DNA of 64,000 bases from Streptomyces sp. NBC_00162 (GTDB lineage Bacteria > Actinomycetota > Actinomycetes > Streptomycetales > Streptomycetaceae): contig NZ_CP102509.1 in the NCBI RefSeq assembly GCF_024611995.1, positions 4,588,001 to 4,652,000 on the forward strand. Direction: 5' to 3'. Shown here one piece after another: positions 43,050 to 52,287 of the stretch. The position numbers were made by a program, and so were the translations under genes. The notes below the pieces were generated by a model that saw nothing but the letters and a program-made list of their open reading frames with translations, did no database searches and was not told the DNA's origin. How positions within the stretch are numbered: the stretch's first letter is position 1; each line of letters opens with the position of its first letter.

Positions 43050-44357
43050 ATGAGCAGCCAGTGGGCTTTGGCGGTGGCCGGGGGCGTGGTGGCCGGCTAC
43101 GGGGCGTTCTCGCGGCGGCTGTCGACGACCGTGATCTCCGGGCCCTTGCTGTTCATGGTGTCCGGCTTGGCGATCGGCGGCCCGCTGGGCTTCGACCTGA
43201 TGAACCGGGCCAAGGATCCCGAAGTCACCCGGACCCTGTTGGAGGCGGCGCTGGTCCTTGTGCTGTTCACGGACGCGGCCTCGATCCGGGCCGGGGACCT
43301 GCGGCGGGAGGAGTTCCTGCCGCTACGGCTGCTCGCCGTGGGCATGCCGGTCACGATCGCGTTGGGGTGGCTCGTCGCGTGGCCCTTGCTGCCGGGGCTC
43401 GGCATGTGGGAGCTGGCACTGATCGGCATCATCCTGGCGCCGACGGATGCCGCGCTCGGGCAGCAGGCCGTCTCCAACAAGCGGGTTCCGGCGCTGGTCC
43501 GCGGCGGCCTGGGGGTCGAATCGGGCCTGAACGACGGCCTGGCGCTGCCGTTCTTCGTGCTGGCACTGGCGGCGGCGGGTGAGGGCCACGGGCATCCTGG
43601 CGTCCTCGAGACGTTCCTGCGTGCGCTGCTGCTGAGCGGTGCGGTCGGAGTCGCGGTCGGCTCGGCGGGGGCGGGCCTGCTCCGCCGGTCGGTGGCCCGG
43701 GGCTGGAGCAGCCCTGATTGGCGGCCGTTCCTGACGATCGCCGTCCCCGTCGTCACCTACGCGCTGTGCGTCGTGGCCGACGGCAGCGGCTTCATCGGTG
43801 CCTGGGTCGCCGGCGTGGCGTTCGGCATCCGGCTTCGCCCGGCACCGGGGGGTGACGGCGCCCGCGCGGACGGTCCGGATCCCGCGGAGAGCACGATCTT
43901 CGCCGAGCGCCTCGGTCTCCTGCTCGCCTCGCTGAGCTTCCTGGTCTTCGGCGCGGTGATTCTGGGACCTGCCCTTCAGCACCTCACATGGCGGACGGTG
44001 GTCTACGCGCTGCTCAGCCTGACCGTCATCCGGATGCTGCCGGTCGCCCTCGCGCTGATCGGCACGGGCCTGCGGCCGGCCTCCGTCGCCTACATCGGCT
44101 GGTTCGGCCCGCGGGGGCTCGCCTCCCTGGTGTTCGGGCTGATCGCCTTCGAGGAACACCTGCCCGGGACGACCTTGATGGGCGACGTCATCGCCCTGAC
44201 CGTGGGTCTCAGCATCCTCCTGCACGGCGCCTCGGCCCCGTTCCTGGGAAATCGCTACGGCGACTGGTTCGCGAGCACGCTCCGCGCCGAACCGGCTCTG
44301 CGCGAGAACGCACTCGCGGCCGACGGCGCCGACGGTTCATCAACTGCCCGTGAATAA
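43050..44357 (+). CDS. Cation:proton antiporter, CPA1 family
   Basis: 435 residues from ATG at 43050 with GGAG 7 nt upstream; GTG at 43044 would add two. Twelve or so membrane segments with family features: FTDAASI, the ion-binding region LAPTDAALGQQAVSNKRVPALV, GVESGLNDGLALPFFVLAL and WFGPRGLASLVFGLIAFEE. ESGLNDG and PTD carry the conserved acidic residues. It exchanges Na+ or K+ for H+. No regulatory TrkA domain; the tail is about 40 residues. Confidence 0.93.
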   Translation: MSSQWALAVAGGVVAGYGAFSRRLSTTVISGPLLFMVSGLAIGGPLGFDLMNRAKDPEVTRTLLEAALVLVLFTDAASIRAGDLRREEFLPLRLLAVGMPVTIALGWLVAWPLLPGLGMWELALIGIILAPTDAALGQQAVSNKRVPALVRGGLGVESGLNDGLALPFFVLALAAAGEGHGHPGVLETFLRALLLSGAVGVAVGSAGAGLLRRSVARGWSSPDWRPFLTIAVPVVTYALCVVADGSGFIGAWVAGVAFGIRLRPAPGGDGARADGPDPAESTIFAERLGLLLASLSFLVFGAVILGPALQHLTWRTVVYALLSLTVIRMLPVALALIGTGLRPASVAYIGWFGPRGLASLVFGLIAFEEHLPGTTLMGDVIALTVGLSILLHGASAPFLGNRYGDWFASTLRAEPALRENALAADGADGSSTARE

Positions 44358-44431
44358 CCCGAAGCTGACTGCTGATCACCGTCGATAGGGTGGCCGCGTC
44401 CGATCAGATCGCTGTCCCTGGAGGTTGTGCG

Positions 44432-45085
44432 GTGTCCGAACTCGGCGGCCCGGGTCCCTCACCCGGCTCCGTACCCCCGCCCCCGGCCCACGCGCCTCGC
44501 CCCCCGCTGCCGCCCCCGGCCCACGCGCCTCGCCCCCCGCTTCCCCCGCTGCCGGCCCAGGCGCCGGGCCCCGGCCAGAACCGGGGCCCCGTGATCGGCG
44601 CGCTGATCACGGCCGCGGCCACCATCGCGGCCGCGGTCATCGCCGCCGTCGCGATGGGCGGCAACGACGACAAGCCCGCAGCGCAGCCGGGCCCCGCCGC
44701 CGTCACTTCCGCCCAGCCGCCCGCCGCTTCGCCCACCCCCTCCCCGGTGGCCTCGAAGCCGGTCCAGTCCCTGCCGTCCCAGAGCCCGGCTCCGAAGGCG
44801 TCGAAGAACGCCCGTATCGAGGCGAACCCGGACAGCGGTTCCAGCGGCACGGTGATCACCCTCACCGGCTCGGGCTTCGCGGCGGGCGAGCGGGTACGCC
44901 TCGTCTTCAACGGCAGCTATGGCAAGGAGTGGGAGCTCCGGGACGTCACGGCTTCGGCCGATGGCGGCTTCGTCGCGGAGATCAAGGTTCCTGCGGAGGG
45001 CGCGGACAACCAGCAGAGGTCGGTCGAGGCCAAGGGGCTGGACAGCAAGCGGACCGCGGACACGCCGTTCACCACCACCGAGTGA
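44432..45085 (+). CDS. Membrane-anchored protein with IPT/Ig-like C-terminal domain
   Basis: 217 residues from GTG at 44432 (TGGAGG upstream). Pro-rich cytosolic N-terminus contains a tandem duplicated PPAHAPRPPLP, followed by one helix (GALITAAATIAAAVIAAVAMGG) and an external Pro/Ser-rich stalk. The last 85 residues have ANPDSGSSGTVITLTGSGFAAGERVRLVF and DGGFVAEIKVP, an immunoglobulin-like/IPT pattern. Probably a cell-surface protein of unknown role. Convergent with glpD. Confidence 0.72.
   Translation: MSELGGPGPSPGSVPPPPAHAPRPPLPPPAHAPRPPLPPLPAQAPGPGQNRGPVIGALITAAATIAAAVIAAVAMGGNDDKPAAQPGPAAVTSAQPPAASPTPSPVASKPVQSLPSQSPAPKASKNARIEANPDSGSSGTVITLTGSGFAAGERVRLVFNGSYGKEWELRDVTASADGGFVAEIKVPAEGADNQQRSVEAKGLDSKRTADTPFTTTE
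44478..44541 (+). repeat. 33-bp tandem direct duplication in the Pro-rich coding region
   Basis: 31 of 31 bases following CGCCCCCGGCC are repeated 33 bp on, encoding PPAHAPRPPLP twice. It looks like recent slippage or unequal crossing-over. Confidence 0.8.
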
Positions 45086-45125
45086 CCCGCCCCCGAACCG
45101 AAAGGGCCGGGTCGCTTGCGGCCGT

Positions 45126-46838
45126 TCAGTTCATCGGGATGATGTCGGGGGCGCCGAGCCGTACCGCGTCGGCGGTCCGGTCGTCCGGCTGCTGCTGGGC
45201 CTCGCGCTCGGCGGCCACGCGCTTGAGGTAGTGGTCGACCTCGCGGTCCTGGTGCGCCCGGTCCCATCCCAGGTGGGGCGCCATCAGCTGGGCCACGGTC
45301 GGCGCCGCGTCCACCCCGCGGTCCCAGGACTCGATGGAGATCCGGGTGCGCCGGGCGAGGACGTCCTCCAGGTGGCGGGCTCCCTCGTGGGTCACCGCGT
45401 ACACGGCCTCGACCCTCAGGTAGTCGTCGGAGCTCGGCAGTGCCTCGCCGAGCGCGGGGTCGGCCGCCACCAGGGCGAGCAGTTCGGGCGCCAGGGAGCC
45501 GTAGCGATTCAGGAGGTGCTCGATGCGGGCGACATGGAGCCCGGAGCGCTCGGCGAGCCGGTGCCGCGAGTTCCACAGCGCCGGATAGCCGTCGGCGCCC
45601 AGCAGCGGAACGCGGTGCGTGACGCAGTCGGGGACCTTCTCGTCCAGGGCGCGGACGGCCTCGTCGACCGCGTCCTTGGCCATCACCCGGTACGTGGTGT
45701 ATTTGCCGCCCGCCACCACGACGAGTCCGGGCACGGGATGGGCGACCAGGTGCTCCCGGGACAGCTTGCTGGTCTCCGCCGCCTCGCCGGACAGCAGGGG
45801 GCGCAGGCCGGCGTAGACGCCCTCGACGTCCTCGGGGACCAGGGGGGTGGTCAGGACGCTGTTGACGTGTTCCAGCAGGTAGGTGACGTCCTTGGAGCTG
45901 AGGGCGGGGTGGGCCTTGTCGAGCGTCCAGTCCGTGTCGGTGGTCCCGATGATCCAGTGCCGGCCCCAGGGGATGACGAACAGCACGCTCTTCTCGGTGC
46001 GCAGGATCAGACCGGTGCGGGAGTTGATGCGGTCACGGGGGACGAGCAGGTGGACGCCCTTGGAGGCGCGGACGTGGAACTGGCCGCGGGTGCCGGCCAT
46101 GGCCTGGGTGTCGTCCGTCCACACCCCGGTCGCGTTGATGACCTGCTTGGCCCGCACCTGCGTCTCGTCGCCGCTTTCCAGGTCCGTGACCACGGCGCCG
46201 ACCACCCGCTCGCCCTGGCGCAGGAAGCGGCTGACCCGGGTGCGGTTGGCGGTCAGTGCCCCGTACGCGGCGGCCGTACGGGCGAGGAACAGGGTGTGCC
46301 GGGCGTCGTCGACCTGGGCGTCCCAGTACTGGATGGCGCCCACCAGGGCGTCGGAGCGCAGGGCGGGCGCCTCGCGCAGGGCCCGGTGCTTGCTCAGGTG
46401 GCGGTGGACGGGCAGGCCGCCGGAGGTGCCGGAGGCCCGGGCCATCGCGTCGTACAGCAGCACGCCGCTGCCGACGTACGGGCGCTCCGTGACGCGGTGT
46501 CGCAGGGGGTAGAGGAACGGCACCGGACGTACCAAGTGGGGGGCGAGGTACCGGAGCAGGAGGCCCCGTTCCTTGAGCGCCTCGGCGACGAGGCGGAAGT
46601 CGAGCATCTCCAGGTAGCGCAGGCCGCCGTGGATGAGTTTGCTGGAGCGGCTGGACGTGCCCGAGGCCCAGTCGCGGGCTTCGACGAGCCCGACGCTCAG
46701 GCCCCGGGTGGCGGCGTCCAGGGCGGCCCCGCTGCCGACGACGCCGCCTCCGACGACGAGGACGTCGAGTTCGCCCTGTCCCATGCCGGCGAGGGCCTGT
46801 GCGCGGGCCCGGGGTGAGAGGGCCACCGGATCGACCAT
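45126..46838 (-). CDS. glpD: Aerobic glycerol-3-phosphate dehydrogenase
   Basis: 570 residues, normal for GlpD. FAD-binding N-terminus VLVVGGGVVGSGAALDAAT, then SSKLIHGGLRYLE, ASKGVHLLVPRDR, and VVVAGGKYTTYRVMAKDAVDEA, with the C-terminal cap domain with THEGARHLEDVLARRTRIS. Oxidises glycerol-3-phosphate to dihydroxyacetone phosphate at the membrane, feeding electrons to the quinone pool. Third gene of glpF-glpK-glpD, 66 bp after glpK with an 11-bp hairpin between. GAGGAGG precedes ATG. Confidence 0.97.
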   Translation of the reverse strand: MVDPVALSPRARAQALAGMGQGELDVLVVGGGVVGSGAALDAATRGLSVGLVEARDWASGTSSRSSKLIHGGLRYLEMLDFRLVAEALKERGLLLRYLAPHLVRPVPFLYPLRHRVTERPYVGSGVLLYDAMARASGTSGGLPVHRHLSKHRALREAPALRSDALVGAIQYWDAQVDDARHTLFLARTAAAYGALTANRTRVSRFLRQGERVVGAVVTDLESGDETQVRAKQVINATGVWTDDTQAMAGTRGQFHVRASKGVHLLVPRDRINSRTGLILRTEKSVLFVIPWGRHWIIGTTDTDWTLDKAHPALSSKDVTYLLEHVNSVLTTPLVPEDVEGVYAGLRPLLSGEAAETSKLSREHLVAHPVPGLVVVAGGKYTTYRVMAKDAVDEAVRALDEKVPDCVTHRVPLLGADGYPALWNSRHRLAERSGLHVARIEHLLNRYGSLAPELLALVAADPALGEALPSSDDYLRVEAVYAVTHEGARHLEDVLARRTRISIESWDRGVDAAPTVAQLMAPHLGWDRAHQDREVDHYLKRVAAEREAQQQPDDRTADAVRLGAPDIIPMN

Positions 46839-46875
46839 GGTCTCCTCCTCAGTGCTGCGGGCGCGCGCGGCCGAT

Positions 46876-46901
46876 CCGGCCGATCCGGCCGGATCGGCCG
46901 G
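46876..46901 (-). promoter_or_regulatory. Intercistronic hairpin between glpK and glpD
   Basis: CCGGCCGATCC, loop GGCC, GGATCGGCCGG: a perfect 11-bp stem just past the glpK stop and 38 bp before glpD. No T-tract follows, so it may be a pause, processing or 3'-end-stabilising structure and not a full terminator. Confidence 0.6.
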
Positions 46902-46904
46902 AAC

Positions 46905-48422
46905 CTATTCGACCTTGGCCCAGTCGAGCGTGCGCTCCACCGCACGCTTCCAGCCCTCGTACCCTTCCGCGCGCCGTTCCTCCGACCACTCGGGCGCCCA
47001 GCGCTTGGACTCCTGCCAGTGGGTGCGCAGTTCGTCCGTGTCGCGCCAGAATCCGGTGGCGAGTCCGGCCGCATAGGCCGCGCCGAGCGCGGTGGTCTCG
47101 GCGACGACGGGACGGCTGACCGGTACGCCGAGGATGTCGGCCTGGGTCTGCATGCACAGGTCGTTGGCCGTGACTCCGCCGTCGACCTTGAGCACGTCGA
47201 GGTGGACGCCGGAGTCCTGTTCCATGGCTTCCACCACGTCGCGGCTCTGGTAGCAGATGGCCTCCAGGGTGGCCCGCGCCAGGTGTCCGTTGTCGTGGTA
47301 GCGGGCCAGACCGACGATCGCGCCGCGGGCGTCGGAGCGCCAGTACGGGGCGAACAGGCCGGAGAAGGCGGGCACGAAGTAGATGCCGCCGCTGTCCTCG
47401 ACGGTGCGGGCCAGGCGTTCGCTCTCGGCGGCGTCACCGATGATCTTCAACTGGTCGCGCAGCCATTGCACGGCCGAGCCGGTGACCGCGATGGAGCCCT
47501 CGAGCGCGTACACCGCGGGGCTGTCGCCGAACTGGTACGCCACGGTGGTCAGGAGCCCGTGCTGCGAGCGGACCAGCTCCGTCCCGGTGTTGAGCACCAG
47601 GAAGTTGCCGGTTCCGTACGTGTTCTTCGCCTCGCCGGGCGCGTAGCAGACCTGCCCGACGGTGGCCGCCTGCTGGTCGCCGAGGACACCGGTGATGGGA
47701 ATGGCCTCGCGCAGCGGCCGGGAGGTGCGGGTCTGTCCGTAGGCCTCCGGGTGGGAGGACGGGTTGATGGTGGGCAGCATGGCCCGGGGTACGCCGAAGA
47801 AGCCGAGCAGTTCGTCGTCCCAGTCGAGGGTCTCCAGGTCCATGAGCATGGTGCGGCTGGCGTTGGTGACGTCGGTGGCGTGGATGCCGCCGTCGGGTCC
47901 GCCGGTGAGGTTCCACAGCACCCAGCAGTCGGTGTTGCCGAAGAGGGCGTTGCCCTGCTCGGCGGCCTCCCGCACGCCGTCGACGTTCTCCAGGATCCAT
48001 TGGATCTTGCCGCCGGAGAAGTACGTGGCCGGTGGCAGCCCTGCTTTACGGCGGATGACGTCGCCCTGGCCGCCGCGCTCCAGTGCCGCGGCGATGGAGT
48101 CCGTACGGGTGTCCTGCCAGACGATGGCGTTGTAGTACGGGCGGCCGGTGCGGGGGTCCCAGACGACGGTCGTCTCGCGCTGGTTGGTGATGCCGACGGC
48201 CGCCAGGTCGGAGGCGTCGAGGTTTCCGTGCCGGAGGGCGTTCTGGATCACCGAGTTGGTGCGTTCCCAGATCTCCACCGGGTCGTGTTCGACCCACCCC
48301 GAGCGCGGGAGGATCTGGGAGTGCTCCAGCTGGTGCCGCGCCACCTCGCTGCCGGCGTGGTCGAAGATCATGAAACGGGTGCTCGTGGTCCCCTGGTCCA
48401 CTGCGCCGACGAAGTCAGCCAT
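46905..48422 (-). CDS. glpK: Glycerol kinase
   Basis: 505 residues, family length. FGGY signatures: [26 protein letters not shown] and [55 protein letters not shown] and [16 protein letters not shown]. Phosphorylates glycerol to glycerol-3-phosphate in the cytosol. A strong GAGGAGG precedes ATG 48422. Lies between glpF and glpD; the 119-bp gap to glpF holds a GTGCC tandem repeat. Confidence 0.97.
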   Translation of the reverse strand: MADFVGAVDQGTTSTRFMIFDHAGSEVARHQLEHSQILPRSGWVEHDPVEIWERTNSVIQNALRHGNLDASDLAAVGITNQRETTVVWDPRTGRPYYNAIVWQDTRTDSIAAALERGGQGDVIRRKAGLPPATYFSGGKIQWILENVDGVREAAEQGNALFGNTDCWVLWNLTGGPDGGIHATDVTNASRTMLMDLETLDWDDELLGFFGVPRAMLPTINPSSHPEAYGQTRTSRPLREAIPITGVLGDQQAATVGQVCYAPGEAKNTYGTGNFLVLNTGTELVRSQHGLLTTVAYQFGDSPAVYALEGSIAVTGSAVQWLRDQLKIIGDAAESERLARTVEDSGGIYFVPAFSGLFAPYWRSDARGAIVGLARYHDNGHLARATLEAICYQSRDVVEAMEQDSGVHLDVLKVDGGVTANDLCMQTQADILGVPVSRPVVAETTALGAAYAAGLATGFWRDTDELRTHWQESKRWAPEWSEERRAEGYEGWKRAVERTLDWAKVE

Positions 48423-48497
48423 GGGGTGCCTCCTCCTCTTGGGGATGCCGTGTGTGGGGGCTGTCCGTCCGGGACGGGATGGACGGTACGAACGGAC

Positions 48498-48520
48498 GTG
48501 CCGTGCCGTGCCGTGCCGTG
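48498..48520. repeat. (GTGCC)n short tandem repeat between glpF and glpK
   Basis: Four exact copies of GTGCC plus GTG in the glpF-glpK intergenic gap, about 75 bp before glpK on the minus strand. A candidate for slippage-driven length variation. Confidence 0.7.
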
Positions 48521-48541
48521 TTCCGCCCGCCCCGGATCCGG

Positions 48542-49390
48542 TCAGCTCTCCTCCGGTGCCGGTACGCGTCCGGGAGGCTCCGGTTCGGCGGTCGGCAGGA
48601 ACCGGCCGATGAGGAGCTTGTAGATACCCGCACCCAGCACACCGCCGATGAACGGGCCGATGATCGGCACCCAGAAGTAGAGGTTCCCGTACTGGTCTCT
48701 CCATGCCCCTCCGTACCCGGTGAGGAAGCTGGCCAGCCGGGGGCCGAGGTCACGGGCCGGGTTGATCGCGTACCCGGCGTTGGTGCCCCACGCCATGCCG
48801 ATGGCCACGACGATCAGGCCGACGATGAACGGGGCCAGGTTGGCGCCCGGGGGCGTGCCCAGCAGGTCCGTGACCGCGAAGATCAGCATCAGCAGGATCG
48901 CGGTGCCGATGATCTGGTCGCGCAGTGCGCCCCACTCGGTCACCGGCAGGTTGGTGTTTCCGTTGGCCGGGAGCGTGGAGAAGACGCCCTGCGTCTTGAT
49001 GGTGTGTCCGGGGTCGGCCTTGGCCAGCGCCTCGGTGTAGTTCCAGCGGACGATCAGGGCCGCCACGAAGGCTCCGGCGAGCTGGGCCAGTGCGTAGGGG
49101 GCGACTCTCTTCCACGGGAATCCCTTGAAGGTCGCGAGGGCGACGGTCACCGCGGGATTGAGGTGGGCGCCGCTCAGCCTTGCCGCGACGTAGACGCCCA
49201 GGGTCACGCCGAGACCCCAGGCCCAGGCGATGCTGTCGTGGTTTCCGAGGCCGCCCGCGGGGTCCGTCAGGGCTCCGCCGGCGACCACCTGGGCCACGAC
49301 ACCACAGCCGAAGAGGATGAGGATCATGGTGCCGGCGAATTCGGCAGAGAGTTCGCCGATCAGCCCATGCGCTTTGAGGCGCTCCTTCAT
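48542..49390 (-). CDS. glpF: Glycerol uptake facilitator (MIP/aquaglyceroporin)
   Basis: 282 residues from ATG at 49390 (GAAGCGGG upstream). Six helices and two NPA loops: [16 protein letters not shown] and [14 protein letters not shown]. The Asp after the second NPA (NPARD) and the wide Gly-rich region point to a glycerol-conducting channel. An AALIVRWNY segment and a Pro-rich tail complete it. Passive entry of glycerol, trapped by GlpK next door. First gene of the operon. Confidence 0.94.
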   Translation of the reverse strand: MKERLKAHGLIGELSAEFAGTMILILFGCGVVAQVVAGGALTDPAGGLGNHDSIAWAWGLGVTLGVYVAARLSGAHLNPAVTVALATFKGFPWKRVAPYALAQLAGAFVAALIVRWNYTEALAKADPGHTIKTQGVFSTLPANGNTNLPVTEWGALRDQIIGTAILLMLIFAVTDLLGTPPGANLAPFIVGLIVVAIGMAWGTNAGYAINPARDLGPRLASFLTGYGGAWRDQYGNLYFWVPIIGPFIGGVLGAGIYKLLIGRFLPTAEPEPPGRVPAPEES

Positions 49391-49627
49391 GGGTGCCCGC
49401 TTCCCGCCGGTCCGAAGACCGGCATTCGACTGCCCCGAGCCCCCCGGTTCAGCGTAAGACGGGTCGCCCGTACCGGAAAGGCGAGGGCGGTCCGGTCCCC
49501 CGGAGGCCGGTCCCCGCTTCGGATTCCCCGGTCCTTCCCCGAGGCGGTCGCCCGAGCTCTCGCGGATGTCCGCGGCGTGGCAGCACACTGTTCGTATGGA
49601 TCGCCGGCTCCGACCGGGAGGCACACG

Positions 49628-50632
49628 ATGAAGATGTTGATCAACAGTCCGCAGACCGTGGTCGCCGACGCCCTGCGAGGGCTGGCCGCGGCCCACCCGG
49701 AACTGGACGTGGACGCCGACGCCCGGGTCGTCGTACGGCGGGACGCGAGTCAGGGCGGGCGGGTCGGTCTCGTCTCCGGTGGCGGCTCCGGACACGAGCC
49801 CTTGCACGCCGGTTTCGTCGGACCCGGAATGCTGTCCGCCGCCTGTCCGGGCGAGGTGTTCACTTCCCCCGTGCCCGACCAGATGCTGCGGGCGGCCAAG
49901 GCCGTGGACTCCGGCCAGGGGGTGCTGTTCGTCGTCAAGAACTACACCGGGGACGTACTGAACTTCGACATGGCCGCCGAACTCGCCGAGGAGGACGGAA
50001 TCCGGGTCGAGCGGGTGCTGGTCAACGACGACGTCGCCGTGACCGACAGCCTCTACACGGCCGGGCGTCGCGGCACGGGCGCCACGCTCTTCGTCGAGAA
50101 GATCGCCGGGGCGGCGGCGGAGGAGGGCGCGCCGCTGGAGCAGGTCGCCGCGGTCGCCCGGCGGGTCAACGAGGCCTCGGGCAGCTTCGGCGTGGCGCTG
50201 AGCGCCTGCACCACCCCCGCCAAGGGCAGTCCCACCTTCGACCTGCCGGACGGCGAGCTGGAGCTGGGCATCGGGATCCACGGGGAGCCGGGCCGGGAGC
50301 GGCGCGCGATGATGCCGGCGCGGGAGATCGCCGAGGTCGCGGTGGGTTCCGTACTGGACGACATGGCGAACGCGGCCCCTGTCGACGGGCCGGTACTGGC
50401 CCTGGTGAACGGGATGGGCGCGACGCCGCTGCTGGAGCTGTACGGCTTCCACGCGGAGGTGGCCCGGGTGCTGGCGGATCGGGGCGTCCCGGTGGCCCGG
50501 ACCCTCGTGGGGAACTACGTCACCTCGCTGGACATGGCGGGGTGCTCGGTGACGCTGTGCCGGGCCGACGAGGAAATGCTGCGGCTGTGGGACGCACCGG
50601 TGCAGACGGCAGCACTGCGCTGGGGCCGCTGA
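49628..50632 (+). CDS. dhaK: Dihydroxyacetone kinase subunit DhaK
   Basis: 334 residues. Features of DhaK: SGGGSGHEPLHAGFVG, VKNYTGDVLNFDMAAE, and GIGIHGEPGR with the histidine that binds dihydroxyacetone covalently. The enzyme needs DhaL and phosphoryl donor DhaM or ATP. No dhaL or dhaM follows; the next gene starts on the opposite strand within 5 bp of the stop. GGGAGG precedes ATG. It lies back to back with glpF and may share regulation by glycerol. It may depend on a DhaL encoded elsewhere. Confidence 0.95.
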   Translation: MKMLINSPQTVVADALRGLAAAHPELDVDADARVVVRRDASQGGRVGLVSGGGSGHEPLHAGFVGPGMLSAACPGEVFTSPVPDQMLRAAKAVDSGQGVLFVVKNYTGDVLNFDMAAELAEEDGIRVERVLVNDDVAVTDSLYTAGRRGTGATLFVEKIAGAAAEEGAPLEQVAAVARRVNEASGSFGVALSACTTPAKGSPTFDLPDGELELGIGIHGEPGRERRAMMPAREIAEVAVGSVLDDMANAAPVDGPVLALVNGMGATPLLELYGFHAEVARVLADRGVPVARTLVGNYVTSLDMAGCSVTLCRADEEMLRLWDAPVQTAALRWGR

Positions 50633-50636
50633 CGCC

Positions 50637-51134
50637 CTAGGCGGCCCCCCTCTCCCGGGCAGTCGGCGATTGCCTGAGGGCGAGGACGATGAGCAGGGCG
50701 AACGCGGCGAGGGCGGTGAGCGTGCGCAGGTTGTTGAAGAGTTCCCAGCGCCGCAGGATCTCCGCGTGATCGACCGGTGCCGAGGTGAGCGCCCATTCCT
50801 TGATCCGGCCGTTGATCGGCACGTTGCCGAGCCGGGTTATCAGGAAGGACGCGAGGGTCAGCAGGCCTGCCGTACCCGCGATCAGCCGGGCGCGGCCGCG
50901 TGTCAGGGCCGCGAGAGTGAGGGAGCTCAGCGTCGACACGGCCATCGCCGCCTGCATGGTGATGCCGTTCATCTTCATCAGCTCGGCGTGGAACGACAGC
51001 CGCGTGTCGAGCGGTACGGCATTGAAGGTGGGGACCAGGTTGGCCGCGCCGTAGCCGAATGCGCCGGCGAGGAGGCCGGTGGCGAGCAGGGCGAGTCCCT
51101 GGAGAAGTCGGATGCGCGTGTTCGCCGGCTCCAT
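50637..51134 (-). CDS. DUF1772/anthrone oxygenase-like membrane protein
   Basis: 165 residues with four predicted helices (LLQGLALLATGLLAGAFGYG, MQAAMAVSTLSSLTLAAL, LIAGTAGLLTLASFLITRL, LRTLTALAAFALLIVLAL). The Asn/Gly motif NVPINGRIKEW and WELFNNLRTLTALAAF match DUF1772/anthrone oxygenase-like small membrane proteins. It lies 5 bp after the ECF41 gene on the same strand and is probably its target or cofactor gene. Confidence 0.82.
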   Translation of the reverse strand: MEPANTRIRLLQGLALLATGLLAGAFGYGAANLVPTFNAVPLDTRLSFHAELMKMNGITMQAAMAVSTLSSLTLAALTRGRARLIAGTAGLLTLASFLITRLGNVPINGRIKEWALTSAPVDHAEILRRWELFNNLRTLTALAAFALLIVLALRQSPTARERGAA

Positions 51135-51139
51135 GAAGA

Positions 51140-52093
51140 TCAGATCTCTCCGCTCTCGGTCCACGCGCGGAGTTTCTCCGGGTTGCGGACGGCCCAGATA
51201 CGGGTGATGCGGCCGTCGGTGACGTCGAGGGCGGCGACGGTCACGGGGATGCCGGAGAGGTGGGCCACCAGGCCGGGGCGGCCGTTGACCGTCCGTTCCA
51301 GGAGCGTCAGTCCGGGGGCCTTGTCGGCGATGTGGATCAGGTACTGGGCGATGCTCTTGCCGCCTTCGACGGGGCGCAGCACGGTGCCGACCAGGCCGCC
51401 GCCGTCGGCGGTCATCGTGGCGTCGGGGTCGAGGAGGGCGACGAGGGCCTCGATGTCCTTGGATTCCCAAGCCTCTTTGAAGTCCCGTACCAGGACGGCC
51501 TGGCCGACTGCGGGGGTCGCCGGGGTCCGTGCGGCGCGGACGCGCCGGCGGCCGGAGGACGCCAGCTGCCGACAGGCCGCGGGCGTGCGGCCGACGATTT
51601 CGGCGACTTCGGCGAAGGGGTAGCGGAAGACGTCGTGGAGGATGAACGCGACGCGCTCGGCCGGCGTCATGGATTCGAGTACGACGAGGAAGGCCATGTG
51701 CACCGACTCGTCGAGGGTGATCCGGTCGGCGGGGTCGGCCGGTTCGGTCCCGCCGTCGTCCGCTCGCCCGCTGATCCACTCCGAGCGGTCGGGCAGCGGC
51801 TCGGGTATCCAGGTGCCGACGTAGCGTTCGCGGCGGGCCCGTGCCGAGCCGAGCACGTCGAGGCAGATACGGCTGGCGACCGTCGTGAGCCAGGCGCCGG
51901 GCGAGGCGATGGCCGCCTGTTGCTGCCGTGACATGGCGTACCAGCGGGTGTAGGTCTCCTGCACGGCGTCCTCGGCCTCGGCCAGCGAACCCAGCAGCCG
52001 GTAGGCGAGGTTGATCAGCTGGCGCCGCTCGCCGACGATCGCGCTCAGGTCGGGCTCGGACGGTTCGTGCCCTGACTCGGATGGGGTGCTCAT
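51140..52093 (-). CDS. ECF41-group RNA polymerase sigma factor
   Basis: 317 residues from ATG at 52093. Sigma2 (LINLAYRLLGSLAEAEDAVQETYTRW region) and sigma4 (MTPAERVAFILHDVFRYPFAEVAEIVGRT with helix-turn-helix) are followed by an SnoaL-like extension of about 100 residues, with DGGGLVG and the final NPEKL motif. That extension is diagnostic of ECF41 factors and contacts the core in regulation, replacing a separate anti-sigma factor. Normally an adjacent oxidoreductase or decarboxylase gene is the target; here the DUF1772 gene follows at 5 bp. Confidence 0.9.
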   Translation of the reverse strand: MSTPSESGHEPSEPDLSAIVGERRQLINLAYRLLGSLAEAEDAVQETYTRWYAMSRQQQAAIASPGAWLTTVASRICLDVLGSARARRERYVGTWIPEPLPDRSEWISGRADDGGTEPADPADRITLDESVHMAFLVVLESMTPAERVAFILHDVFRYPFAEVAEIVGRTPAACRQLASSGRRRVRAARTPATPAVGQAVLVRDFKEAWESKDIEALVALLDPDATMTADGGGLVGTVLRPVEGGKSIAQYLIHIADKAPGLTLLERTVNGRPGLVAHLSGIPVTVAALDVTDGRITRIWAVRNPEKLRAWTESGEI

Positions 52094-52135
52094 GTCGCGA
52101 CTGCTCCCTGGTTGATCTCGTCTGTTTCCGCTCTC

Positions 52136-52171
52136 GGCACTTCGACCGGCACATCGATCGGTACTTCGACG
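52136..52171. repeat. Three 12-bp tandem repeats in the ECF41 divergent promoter region
   Basis: GGCACTTCGACC, GGCACATCGATC and GGTACTTCGACG lie head to tail (36 bp), 43 bp upstream of the sigma gene and 117 bp before the divergent membrane gene. Regular direct repeats in a promoter gap suggest regulator binding. Confidence 0.65.
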
Positions 52172-52287
52172 AAACACCGCACCGGATTGTGAGGCCGACG
52201 CCTCACCTCACATTTCGCGGGCCTGCGTCGTCGGACCACCGAGACGCTATCGACCCACCGCCGCGAGGCAGAAGAAGGGACCACATC

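Noticed and set aside
49391..49627. GylR-type operator between glpF and dhaK
   Set aside because: I could not find a convincing dyad or repeat in this gap, and no GylR gene is in the window.
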